Program-made: the position numbers and the translations under genes
Notes under the pieces: generated by a model
The model's input: the letters and a program-made list of their open reading frames with translations, nothing else
What the model was told of the DNA's origin: nothing
Database searches by the model: none
Shown: positions 38,601 to 46,473 of the stretch, piece after piece
Layout of the letters: each line of letters begins with the position of its first letter
Position numbering within the stretch: the first letter of the stretch is position 1
Assembly: GCF_008065135.1 (NCBI RefSeq)
Contig: NZ_CP042914.1
Coordinates: 4,569,404-4,633,403 of the forward strand
Length of the DNA stretch: 64,000 nucleotides
Direction of reading: 5' to 3'
Source of the DNA: Roseimaritima ulvae
GTDB taxonomy: Bacteria; Planctomycetota; Planctomycetia; Pirellulales; Pirellulaceae

Positions 38601-39623
38601 AACTTCCTTGATACGCTGTTTGATGTTCTTGATCGCTGCCAGCGGGTTGTATCCGTAGCGAACAACGGCGACTCCGCCGACGGCTTCCGCACCGGCCTTA
38701 TCGAGGGCACCGCGCCGCAGCGCCGGACCAAGCGACACGTTCGCGACGTCGGCCACCGTGATCGGCACGTTGTCCGTCACTTTCACGACCGTCTTTTCGA
38801 TGTCTTCGATGCTCTCGATAAAGCCCAGTCCACGGATGACGTATTCTGCCTTGTTCAGTTCAATCGTCCGAGCACCCACATCAACGTTCGTCATGCGAAT
38901 CGACTCGAACACACCAGCCAACGTCACTCCGGCCGCCCGCATCGCATCAGGGTCGACGTCGATTTGGTATTCCTGAACGAAGCCACCGATCGACGCGACT
39001 TCGCTGATCCCTTCCGCTGAAGTCAACGAATAGCGAACGTAGTAATCCTGGATCGTTCGCAGTTCTCGCAAGTCCCAACCACCCGTCGGGTTGCCGTCAG
39101 GATCGCGGCCCTCGAGAGTGTAGAGATAAATCTGTCCGAGCGCCGTTGCGTCCGGCCCGAGTGTCGGTTGCACACCATCGGGCAAAGTACCGGCCGGCAA
39201 GCTATTCAGCTTTTCCAGCACTCGCGTTCGCGACCAATAGAAGTCCGCGTCTTCGCCAAAGATGATGTAGATCGACGAGAACCCGAACATGGAATAGCTG
39301 CGGATCGTCTTCACTTCGGGGATGCCCAGCAGCGCGACCGTCAGCGGATAACCGATCTGGTCTTCGACGTCCTGCGGGCTGCGTCCCATCCACTGGGTAA
39401 ACACGATCTGCTGGTTCTCGCCGATGTCCGGTATCGCGTCGACGGGTACGGGATCGCGAGGCAACGCGCCGGTGTCCCAGTCGAACGGCGCAACCATGAC
39501 GCCCCAACCAAGCGTTGCAATGACTAGCAACAAGACAACGAGCTTATTGGTCAAGCAGAACCAGATCAGCCGGCCGAGGATCGAACGTTTCGCGTTTTCA
39601 AGGGTTTCATCGTTGTTTGTCAT
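35646..39623 (-). CDS. Long HME-RND metal efflux pump, CusA-like
   Basis: A 1325-residue pump, longer than the usual 1040-1080. Marks are VDAIPDIGENQQIVF, SPQDVEDQIGYPLT and the helix 4 motif GIAIAIGTMVDMGIILTEN, which is of the CusA-like (monovalent) style. The extra length comes from a middle stretch with additional hydrophobic segments (about residues 600-720) and charged loop insertions. It pairs with the HMBD-containing adaptor encoded 15 bases upstream. Cu or Ag export is inferred from this pairing and the motif. Confidence 0.92.
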   Translation of the reverse strand: MTNNDETLENAKRSILGRLIWFCLTNKLVVLLLVIATLGWGVMVAPFDWDTGALPRDPVPVDAIPDIGENQQIVFTQWMGRSPQDVEDQIGYPLTVALLGIPEVKTIRSYSMFGFSSIYIIFGEDADFYWSRTRVLEKLNSLPAGTLPDGVQPTLGPDATALGQIYLYTLEGRDPDGNPTGGWDLRELRTIQDYYVRYSLTSAEGISEVASIGGFVQEYQIDVDPDAMRAAGVTLAGVFESIRMTNVDVGARTIELNKAEYVIRGLGFIESIEDIEKTVVKVTDNVPITVADVANVSLGPALRRGALDKAGAEAVGGVAVVRYGYNPLAAIKNIKQRIKEVSPGLPTKVLVDYTKTSADEVDLYADRHDLEPITGATASSDAWVRHLRGMPQEQWPTWITTSQVAVVPFYDRTGLIYETLGTLNTALFEEILVTIIVILVMVVHLRSSFLISALLPLAVLMCFIAMKTFGVDANIVALSGIAIAIGTMVDMGIILTENILKYLDEAAPEDDKLTVIFKAAHEVAGAVLTAVTTTVVSFLPVFTMIGAEGKLFRPLAFTKTFALAASVIVALTIIPPAAHVLMGGRIESKSLRRGAWFALLILGIAASMMLSWWVGAILIGLSAYKLWEERIPERFQRYGPYTASAIAALVVGVLLTQEWLPLGPQKGLLLNLLFVGGLIGGILGFFTVFQRFLYEPILRWCLNHKLAFLCLPTAILLFGGSAWLGFDKVFGFVPKTLSMVGVSDSTVRESGPWRTATNVLPGLGKEFMPPLDEGSFLYMPTTMPHASIGEAMDVLQLQNQLLVSIPEVESVVGKIGRADTPLDPAPVSMIETYITYKSEYKTDEDGHRLNFRYDVETNEYVRDDDGELIFDSAGRPFRQWRDEIRTPDDIWQAITTAAQIPGTTSAPKLQPIAARIVMLQSGMRAPMGMKVKGPDLETIERVALELESLLKQIPTVQSSAVIADRIVGKPYLEIDIDRDAIKRYGLHIRSVQDVIEVAIGGRQITKTVEGRERFPVRVRYARELRDDLESLERILVPTPMGSQIPLGQLADIRYTRGPQVIKSEDTFLLGYVLFDKKAGEAEVDVVEDAQAFLQSKIDSGEFTLPAGVTYTFAGNYENQIRSQKTLSIVLPLALGIIFLILYLQFKSAITTSLVFSGILIAWAGGFIMLWLYGTEWFLDFSILGTNMRELFQVKTINLSVAVWVGFLALFGIASDDGVVIASYLDESFRKDRIENAQHAREATVTAGMRRVRPCLMTTATTILALIPILTSTGRGSDIMVPMAIPSFGGMVIAIITMFIVPVLYCSAMEWKLKFGIKDERFVENA

Positions 39624-39638
39624 GTTGGATTACTTGGC

Positions 39639-41966
39639 CTACAACTTTTCGACTTTGTCCGCACACTTCAGCATCGACGGACCGTAGTACGGATTGCGAA
39701 CCGCATTGTCGGACTGAATCCACGATGCACCACGTCCCTCAAACGCCATTGGGCAATGCAGTTCGTATAGAGCAGCGTCGGTGGGAAAACCGAACATCCG
39801 CTGCAGGCTCAGCATCTGCTCAGACAACAACGCGAATCCGCTCCGCAAGGCGGCGAGGTCGTTGGCTTTCTGCAATCTTGCAACGATCTCGGACAAGTCG
39901 CGTTTCTCTTTGCTCCACATTTCGACCGCTTTGGACTCAGACACGATCGGCAGCAATGAAGCCAAACGCTGATGCAACGCCGGGACGGCCTGCTTCGCAG
40001 CCTCCAGATCGTCTGCCGCGAGCGCCTTGCCAAGTCCCAAATAAGGACCGACAAAGCCGTTCAATTGCTGAGTCACTTCCGGCGGAACGTCCATGTTTGT
40101 CATGGCTGGCATTTGCATTTCGTCGTGAGACATCGGCAATGGAAAGTGAGCCTTCATTTGATTGACGTGCTGGCGAGTCAACGTGAACACCCGATCGGCT
40201 TCACGCATGGAATTGATCTCACGGCCTTCAGTGACATCGTTCCGCAATAACATCGCGACCTCGAACCACTGCGGTCGCATCGGAGGACCGATCAAGTCCG
40301 CCGGCACCGCCTCGACGGCTTTCCCAAGTCGATCGTAGCCGGCGCGAATCTCGGCGAGATTTGCCGCTTCGACCTTCTCTTGAATCGTTTTGTATTGCTC
40401 AACAATGCCCTGCATCGAATCACGTACTGCTGGCACCAACTTCATCGGACTCGCGTTCATCTTGACACCTTCGTCCGCCTTTGGCATTTCCATGCCGCCG
40501 TGGTTGTGCCCACCGCCGCCACCACCTTGAGGTGTCATCATCGAGGGCTTCGCGGAAATCTGCAGTGCACTGTCCAGCTTGAAGTTTCCGTTGGTCACAA
40601 CGAGGTCGCCTTCATTGAGACCAGCCTTCACCAGATAGAAATCACCTGCTCGCGGACCGATCACAATCTCGCGACCTTCATAAGTCGGCTTGTCGGCGTC
40701 GGGAATCTGGACGTAGACGATCGCTCGTGTGCCGGTCAGCAACACCGCTGAGGCCGGCACGATCAACGGCTTCGCCGCATCGGACGGTTCTGCGGTGACA
40801 TAGCCCAGTGATTCGGCTCGCACCAATGGCATCCCGCAAATATCGCAGTCGCCCGGTTGGTCTTTCACGATCTCGGGATGCATCGGGCTGATCCACTTTC
40901 CGGCCAACGACGCATCCAGCACTCGACCTCCCGCCGCGACGTTGCTCTTGACGATCGCCCGCACGAACATCTCCGGTTTCAATCGGCTGTCATCGTTGCT
41001 GACGTTCACGCGAACCTTCACTGTTCGTGTGTCTTCGTTCAACACCGGGTCGATGAACGCGATGCGACCGTGAAAGACTTCGCCAGGATAAGCTTCGGTC
41101 GTGAACTCAACGTCTTGCCCGTATCGCAACCAAGCTAGGTCCGATTCGTAAGCATCCATTTGAACCCACAAGTGGTTCAAGTCGGCGACGGTGTAAATAC
41201 GGTCGCCGGTCTGTACGCGATCACCTTCTTGTTTCATCTTGCTGACGACCACGCCGCCAACCGGCGAATAGATCGTTACGGTTTCGGATGACTTGCCGCG
41301 TTGTTCGATCGTTTGAATCTGGTTTGGCGTCAGCCCCAGTAACCGCAATTTCTCGCGAGCGGATTCGGCAAGATCGAGTGGTTCGATGAAACGCGATGAG
41401 CTTTGCGGCCGGTCCCGCCGAGTGGCAGCAAGCAACTCTTCTTGCGCGGTGTAGAGTGCCTCGCTGTAGATTTGCACCATGTGGTCGCCCTTGTTGACTT
41501 CGACGCCCGTAAAGTCAACGAACATGCGTTCCAGTCGTCCAGGCACCCAAGCGGTGATATGAGCGAGTCGCGTTTCGTCATACTCGACCTTACCCACCAT
41601 GCGAACATCGGCCGTCACGTATTGCCGACGCACGGGACTGACTTGCACGTTCATCAAACTCTTGATTTCAGAGCTGATCGAAACAGTACGAACACCGTCG
41701 GCCGATTCTCTGACCGGAACCAAGTCCATCCCGCAGATCGGGCAACTGCCTGGACCGTCGCGACGTATTTGCGGGTGCATCGAGCAAGTCCAAATCGACG
41801 GTTTACTTTGCGTTGCCTCCGAATTCGACGTATCGGAACTCGAGGACAATTTCGGCTCATCCGAGCCGCCACCAAACCAAGATGCGACGAAGATACCGAG
41901 CAGGACGAACGCCACTGCTTGTGCAATCCATAGTTTCCCGCGGTGTTGTTTGATGAATTCTTTCAT
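39639..41966 (-). CDS. CusB-like adaptor with two heavy-metal-binding domains and a DUF3347-like end
   Basis: A 775-residue membrane fusion protein. A membrane anchor (about 11-32) is followed by a classic heavy-metal-binding domain with CSMHPQIRR and CPICGMDL (Cys61, Cys75, Cys78). A CusB-type adaptor core follows. A second such domain, SPMHPEIVKD with CDICGMPL, is inserted in the core and lacks the first Cys. The C-terminal third has a helical DUF3347-like domain ending in YELHCPMAFEGRG and NPYYGPSMLKC. It should bind Cu(I) or Ag(I) in the periplasm and feed the long CusA-like pump. Confidence 0.9.
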   Translation of the reverse strand: MKEFIKQHRGKLWIAQAVAFVLLGIFVASWFGGGSDEPKLSSSSDTSNSEATQSKPSIWTCSMHPQIRRDGPGSCPICGMDLVPVRESADGVRTVSISSEIKSLMNVQVSPVRRQYVTADVRMVGKVEYDETRLAHITAWVPGRLERMFVDFTGVEVNKGDHMVQIYSEALYTAQEELLAATRRDRPQSSSRFIEPLDLAESAREKLRLLGLTPNQIQTIEQRGKSSETVTIYSPVGGVVVSKMKQEGDRVQTGDRIYTVADLNHLWVQMDAYESDLAWLRYGQDVEFTTEAYPGEVFHGRIAFIDPVLNEDTRTVKVRVNVSNDDSRLKPEMFVRAIVKSNVAAGGRVLDASLAGKWISPMHPEIVKDQPGDCDICGMPLVRAESLGYVTAEPSDAAKPLIVPASAVLLTGTRAIVYVQIPDADKPTYEGREIVIGPRAGDFYLVKAGLNEGDLVVTNGNFKLDSALQISAKPSMMTPQGGGGGGHNHGGMEMPKADEGVKMNASPMKLVPAVRDSMQGIVEQYKTIQEKVEAANLAEIRAGYDRLGKAVEAVPADLIGPPMRPQWFEVAMLLRNDVTEGREINSMREADRVFTLTRQHVNQMKAHFPLPMSHDEMQMPAMTNMDVPPEVTQQLNGFVGPYLGLGKALAADDLEAAKQAVPALHQRLASLLPIVSESKAVEMWSKEKRDLSEIVARLQKANDLAALRSGFALLSEQMLSLQRMFGFPTDAALYELHCPMAFEGRGASWIQSDNAVRNPYYGPSMLKCADKVEKL

Positions 41967-41975
41967 GAGTTCGCT

Positions 41976-42929
41976 TTAGGATTTGTCCAACCAGGTCACC
42001 AGCGTCGCCACTTCGTGTTGGTCGCGAACGCCGACAGCGGTGACGCTTCGAGAGCCTTGCTTCCAAGTTGCCGCGATGCTTGAATCGAGATCGACGAGAC
42101 AGCAATTTTTTTCACCGCACATCGCTATGCTTGAGGGACGATTGCCAAACCATGCCGCCTCTTCGTCATCGTGTTCAAACAGCACCAGCGTCGAACCGTC
42201 ATCCCGTTTGCAGACCGCTTTCACGCAGGTGCAACAAGGCATCTTCAACACGCTGGTCGACTCTAGCGAGTAGCCGGCGGGCAACCCGCTCGACACGATT
42301 GGCCGGTAGCCAACCAACTTGACCGCTCCGTCGGAATCGACCGTTTCGCCGTCGTACTTCGACAGCAGCATCTGTTCCGCAGCGTCGGGGTCGCTGGGCA
42401 ATTTTTGTAAATAGTCATTCATCACGCCCGCGAACTGTGCCATATGATCGTGCGGCGTCCCGCCTGGGACCATATGCTCAGCCGACATCGCATTTTCGCC
42501 TTCGTGCGTATGCCCGTCGCTGCCGTGCATTGCCATCGCTTCCCCGCTCCCCAACTCCTTTGCTCCCCCTCTTTCTTCGCCATACCACAGCCCCGCACCC
42601 AACAGCACCAAGACCGCAGCCGCCGTCGACACTAGGCCCGCTCCGTAAGGGGACTCACGGACCCAAGTCGCAAACCGTCGCGACGGTGTCACCGGCTCAG
42701 TTGCGGTCGACAGCTCACGTTCGATTTGCTGCCACAAATCCGCCGGTTTTGCCTGGACGGGCGTTTTAGCGAAAACCGACCCGATTGACCTGAACGAGCT
42801 CAGCTCTGCCGCACACGATTCGCATGACTCAACGTGTTTCGCCACCGTTGCCGCCTGTCCAGACGCAAGCTCGCCGTCGTGAAAAGCCGACAGATCTGGC
42901 CGCACGGTTTTGCAATCGTTGGTTGACAT
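41976..42929 (-). CDS. Zinc-finger anti-sigma factor with Cys-rich extracytoplasmic domain
   Basis: A 317-residue protein, start at 42929. The N-terminal zf-HC2/ZAS motif has H17, H32, C36 and C39 (KHVESCESC). One membrane helix follows (about residues 91-112). The outer part holds a His/Met segment (AMHGSDGHTHEGENAM) and a C-terminal domain with PCCTCVKAVC and CGEKNCC. It should hold an ECF sigma factor at the membrane and release it when metal binds outside. No sigma gene lies beside it. It is the first gene of the CusB/CusA-like operon, nine bases upstream of the adaptor. Confidence 0.8.
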   Translation of the reverse strand: MSTNDCKTVRPDLSAFHDGELASGQAATVAKHVESCESCAAELSSFRSIGSVFAKTPVQAKPADLWQQIERELSTATEPVTPSRRFATWVRESPYGAGLVSTAAAVLVLLGAGLWYGEERGGAKELGSGEAMAMHGSDGHTHEGENAMSAEHMVPGGTPHDHMAQFAGVMNDYLQKLPSDPDAAEQMLLSKYDGETVDSDGAVKLVGYRPIVSSGLPAGYSLESTSVLKMPCCTCVKAVCKRDDGSTLVLFEHDDEEAAWFGNRPSSIAMCGEKNCCLVDLDSSIAATWKQGSRSVTAVGVRDQHEVATLVTWLDKS

Positions 42930-43116
42930 AACCCACTCATTCTCTGGGAGACGCTTCTGCTGATGTGTTTTTGATGCCTGAAGTCGGTTTTTCTTCACGA
43001 ATTAAGGCCAATTAGAAGAATTTTGGTCGCGCCGCGTGAAGAAAGCGACCGCCCAAGTATCCAAATGCACGTCGATCGAAGAAATCGCCCTACTTATCCC
43101 CAAAGGCAAAAACCTC
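42930..43116. promoter_or_regulatory. Divergent promoter region of two metal operons
   Basis: This 187-base gap separates the anti-sigma gene (minus) from the Cys-rich lipoprotein gene (plus) and must carry both promoters. An inverted GTCGC/GCGAC pair flanks a short segment near 43027-43050. No certain promoter boxes could be assigned. Confidence 0.45.
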
Positions 43117-43512
43117 ATGCGACATACGAAATTGATCCCGTTTCTAATCGGCGGGCTGCTCCTTCTCGGCATTTACGGCTGCAATTCGCCGGAGTCCGAT
43201 CCGGTGACGCCCCCCGCGACTCCAGCCAGCGACACGACAGAGGACCACGCCGATCACGACCACGGCGACCATGCTGCTGTCGATACCGAATCGCCGATGG
43301 CCAAAATGATGCCTGGTTTGAAAGAGCTATCGCCGGAAGATCACAAGTCTGCCATGGCTCAACACATGTGCCCAGTCAGCGGCGAGATGCTCGGAACGAT
43401 GGGAGTCCCTGAAAAAGTCGACGTGAACGGCAAGTCGGTGTGGATCTGCTGCGACGGATGCAAAGACAAGCTGCTCGCTGATCCCGAGAAGTACTTGGCA
43501 AAGTTGAAGTAA
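43117..43512 (+). CDS. Lipoprotein with YHS-like metal-binding Cys module
   Basis: A 131-residue protein. The start at 43117 gives a signal peptide and lipobox (LGIYGC). A His/Asp-rich linker (DHADHDHGDHA) follows. The C-terminal 46 residues form a Cys module: CPVSGEMLGTMGVP, then WICCDGCKDKLLADPEKYL. The module is related to YHS-type domains found in metal-transport proteins and recurs twice in the protein at 44267-45160. Periplasmic copper or similar metal binding is inferred. It is divergent from the CusB/CusA operon. Confidence 0.78.
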   Translation: MRHTKLIPFLIGGLLLLGIYGCNSPESDPVTPPATPASDTTEDHADHDHGDHAAVDTESPMAKMMPGLKELSPEDHKSAMAQHMCPVSGEMLGTMGVPEKVDVNGKSVWICCDGCKDKLLADPEKYLAKLK

Positions 43513-43545
43513 CGGGCACCGATAGAGTCGACAACGAAAGCACCC

Positions 43546-44217
43546 ATGGCCACGACTGACTTTCTGAAACGAGCATTCTCCACGCGACCGACAAGCACTC
43601 TTCAAAGTGCTTTGAGTGTCTACGAAGACTACAAGTTCGATAAACGCTATCAACTTGACACTCGATCCGAGGTCGCCATCAATGAACTGGACATCAGTCA
43701 AGACGACAAGCAACATGCTGACAAATACAAACCGACTCGCGTGAGATACTTCCGCAAGATCATGGAGAAAGTCGATCCCTCTCGCGATGGAGTGTTCGTC
43801 GATGTTGGATGCGGTAAGGGCCGAATTCTTTTGCTCGCAGCGGAGCAGGGATTTGACGAAGTCGTCGGTTTAGAAATCTCGCCTGCCCTGTGTCAGATCG
43901 CAGAGCGAAACGTTGAGGCCTTCAAACACGCGAAGCCCGAAACGGGATCGATTAAAGTCGTCTGCACGAACATCCTCGACTACCAAATGGTCGGAAGCGA
44001 AACCGTTTTCTTTCTGTATTCACCGTTCGGCTGCTCGATAACGGAGCGTTTCCTTGAGATGGTGCGACAGTCGCTCAAGGATCATCCACGAGACCTATGT
44101 CTTATCATCGACGAATTCCGCTTCCCCGAGTTGCTGGCCAACGATGACTACTTCGAGCAGTCCTTAATTTACAAGTACGGGGCAGCCGTATTCCACGTGT
44201 ATTCCCACGTCAGCTAA
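43546..44217 (+). CDS. Class I SAM-dependent methyltransferase
   Basis: A 223-residue cytoplasmic protein with Rossmann motif I VFVDVGCGKGRILLLA, an acidic residue after strand 2 (VVGLEIS) and VFFLYSPFG at the motif IV position. The N-terminal 75 residues are a separate cap. The substrate is unknown. It lies between two genes for Cys-module metal-binding proteins, 33 bases downstream of the first, so it is probably in the same transcript. Confidence 0.8.
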   Translation: MATTDFLKRAFSTRPTSTLQSALSVYEDYKFDKRYQLDTRSEVAINELDISQDDKQHADKYKPTRVRYFRKIMEKVDPSRDGVFVDVGCGKGRILLLAAEQGFDEVVGLEISPALCQIAERNVEAFKHAKPETGSIKVVCTNILDYQMVGSETVFFLYSPFGCSITERFLEMVRQSLKDHPRDLCLIIDEFRFPELLANDDYFEQSLIYKYGAAVFHVYSHVS

Positions 44218-44266
44218 CGCAAGAATGATTACCTTTCCCCCGACCTTTTCCGATAAGAAACTTTCC

Positions 44267-45160
44267 ATGAAACGACAAATCTTTGCAACCGTTTGTACGG
44301 CAGCTTTGCTGGTGGCACCCCAACTAGCGATCGCCCAAGAAGCATCCACGCCACACGACCACGCCGGACACGAGCACGCTGGCCACAGCCACGCCAATGC
44401 CGCAACTGGCCCACACGGTGGCACTGTGCAAACCGTTGGGGACCGCCGCGTCGAAACCGTGATCGCCGACAAAGGCATCATGTTCATGCTTCTTGGCAAG
44501 AACGACCAACCGCTCGCCCCGCCCGACGCTACCGGCACACTGAAACTGCGAGTCGGTGAGAGCGAGAAGGAATACACCTACCAACTCAAGACGCTCAAGA
44601 ATTCCGCGATCGGCGTCGGCATCGATCTGTCGAAAGTCATCGGCCAACCGTTGCACATGAATGTCGAGATCACCAATATCGGAAGCCAGCCTCTGGTCTT
44701 CCACGCGATGGGCGAACTCGCCAGCGGTAAGCTCTCTGACGAACTCCTCATTAGCCTCCAAGGCACGTGCCCCGTCAGCGGCCAACCGCTCGGCAGCATG
44801 GGCAAGCCACCCAAAATCACGATTGGTGACAAATCACTTTTCGTCTGCTGTGCCGGCTGCACAAAGAAAGTCCAAGCCTCATCCGACAAGTACCTCACCA
44901 AGTACTACACCGCCAAAGGCGAACAAGTCCGCGAGGGCGTCTTCAAGTCCACGCTAGCCGATGCTGCCGCAATCGCCGCACAGAAAATCTGTCCCGTGAT
45001 GGACGAGCCTCTGGGCGGCATGGGCGTCCCAGGTAAAGTCAACGTCAACGGAAAAGCCGTTTACATCTGCTGCCCCGGCTGCGCCAAAAAGCTGGTCGCC
45101 GAACCAGATAAGTATCTCGCGGCCCTCAAAGCCAAAGGGATCGTGCCTCCAGCGTTCTAA
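44267..45160 (+). CDS. Secreted His-rich protein with two YHS-like Cys modules
   Basis: A 297-residue protein. The start at 44267 gives a signal peptide (MKRQIFATVCTAALLVAPQ, cleaved near AIAQ). A His-rich segment (HDHAGHEHAGHSHAN) precedes a beta domain containing GPHGGTVQTVG (about residues 50-165). Two Cys modules follow: CPVSGQPLGSMG with VCCAGCTKKV, and CPVMDEPLGGMG with ICCPGCAKKLV. The modules match that of the lipoprotein at 43117-43512. It is probably a periplasmic metal buffer or delivery protein. Confidence 0.8.
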   Translation: MKRQIFATVCTAALLVAPQLAIAQEASTPHDHAGHEHAGHSHANAATGPHGGTVQTVGDRRVETVIADKGIMFMLLGKNDQPLAPPDATGTLKLRVGESEKEYTYQLKTLKNSAIGVGIDLSKVIGQPLHMNVEITNIGSQPLVFHAMGELASGKLSDELLISLQGTCPVSGQPLGSMGKPPKITIGDKSLFVCCAGCTKKVQASSDKYLTKYYTAKGEQVREGVFKSTLADAAAIAAQKICPVMDEPLGGMGVPGKVNVNGKAVYICCPGCAKKLVAEPDKYLAALKAKGIVPPAF

Positions 45161-45623
45161 TTAGTGTTCAGTGCGAGCTCGACGGTAGCTTCACTTTTCA
45201 ACGGTGTCACTGCTTACGAGCTATTTCGGGCCTTGGGCAGCTTGGCTCATCGAGGTAACCACCATAGTTTTTCACGGAAGTACACTCTTGCATCACTGCG
45301 GCTCTTGAAAGACCGTGAACCGTCCGTCGTTGAACTGGCGGACGTTGCCGACGGCGGGACGGGGCTCGAGGAGTTCGGTGACTTGGGATATGTTGACGCG
45401 GGTGGGCGCATATCTCCCGGCGTTGCAACCCCCTCTGGTTTCGCGTGTTTCGCCGCTTTCGTCAGCCCGAGATTGTAGCAATCTGGCTCTTCGTTGCCTT
45501 TCCCCGTCAAACTGGCAAAGATTCGGTTTAGCTGTTCTGCTAAAATCGCCGGGAGAATACACACTGCCGTGACCAGACGTGTCACGGCTGGCTCGTAGCC
45601 TTATCTCCAAGGAGGAGAGAACA
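45161..45623. other. Intergenic boundary region
   Basis: About 460 bases between the end of the metal island and the DUF5131 gene. No gene with a recognisable product was found on either strand. It marks the switch from metal genes to the defence/mobile-element part of the window. Confidence 0.4.
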
Positions 45624-46448
45624 ATGTCAGACATTGAATGGACCGATGAGACCTGGAATCCGGTCACCGGCTGTACCCAGATCAGTCCTGGTTGTGAGAA
45701 TTGCTATGCCTTGCGAATGTCGCATCGCTTGCAGGCGATGGGCGTCGATAATTATCGCAACGCTTTCGAGCTAACGACTCACGATCACGTGCTGGAAAAG
45801 CCACTGTCGTGGAAAAAACCACGCAAAGTGTTTGTCAACTCAATGAGCGACTTATTTCACCGCGATGTGCCCGTCAAGTTCATCGAACGGGTTTTTGACG
45901 TTTGTCGGCGGGCACACTGGCATCAGTTTCAAATTCTCACCAAGCGATCACAGCGGCTCGCTCGAGAAGCTGACCACTTCGAATGGCCAGACAATGTTTG
46001 GATGGGGACCAGTGTCGAATCGCAAGACTACACATTCCGGGTCGATCATTTGCGCCAGGTGCCCGCAGCAGTCCGGTTTATCTCGTTTGAGCCGCTGATC
46101 GGGCCGGTCGATCGAGTTGACTTGACCGGCATTGACTGGGCGATTGTCGGTGGAGAGAGCGGCCCTGGGTCTCGACCGTCGCATCCAGATTGGTTTCGCA
46201 AGTTGCGGAAACTGTGCGAAAAGCAGGGTACTGCGTTCTTCTTCAAACAGTACGGTGATTACGCGCCAGCACCGAAGGGGACGGCTGAGAAAAAAATTGT
46301 CAAAATAGGTCGTCAGGGCGATATCCGCGATCGAAGCGACAAGAAACCTAGAAAGACCGATGCAGCGGTGGTTCGGATGGGCAAAGGCAACGCGGGCCGA
46401 ACGCTAGACGGTCAAACGTGGGATGCTTATCCTGAAGTGGTTACCTAG
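45624..46448 (+). CDS. DUF5131 (phage Gp37/Gp68-like) three-Cys-motif protein
   Basis: A 274-residue protein with a strong ribosome site (AAGGAGGAG) before the ATG at 45624. The N-terminal SDIEWTDETWNPVTGC and the cluster C17-x6-C24-x2-C27 are the family signature; this three-Cys cluster resembles a radical-SAM iron-sulfur site. Further family motifs are VNSMSDLFH, QILTKRSQRL, VWMGTSVESQ and WAIVGGESGPG. Members are found in phages and mobile islands. The gene is followed after 25 bases by a TcmP gene, its usual partner. The reaction is unknown. Confidence 0.88.
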   Translation: MSDIEWTDETWNPVTGCTQISPGCENCYALRMSHRLQAMGVDNYRNAFELTTHDHVLEKPLSWKKPRKVFVNSMSDLFHRDVPVKFIERVFDVCRRAHWHQFQILTKRSQRLAREADHFEWPDNVWMGTSVESQDYTFRVDHLRQVPAAVRFISFEPLIGPVDRVDLTGIDWAIVGGESGPGSRPSHPDWFRKLRKLCEKQGTAFFFKQYGDYAPAPKGTAEKKIVKIGRQGDIRDRSDKKPRKTDAAVVRMGKGNAGRTLDGQTWDAYPEVVT

Positions 46449-46473
46449 CAAACCACAATCCTCCGGAGGATCA

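Noticed and set aside
45293-45667. Minus-strand open frame of 124 codons upstream of the DUF5131 gene
   Set aside because: It has no recognised motif, overlaps the ribosome site and start of the DUF5131 gene, and has unlikely composition; treated as non-coding.
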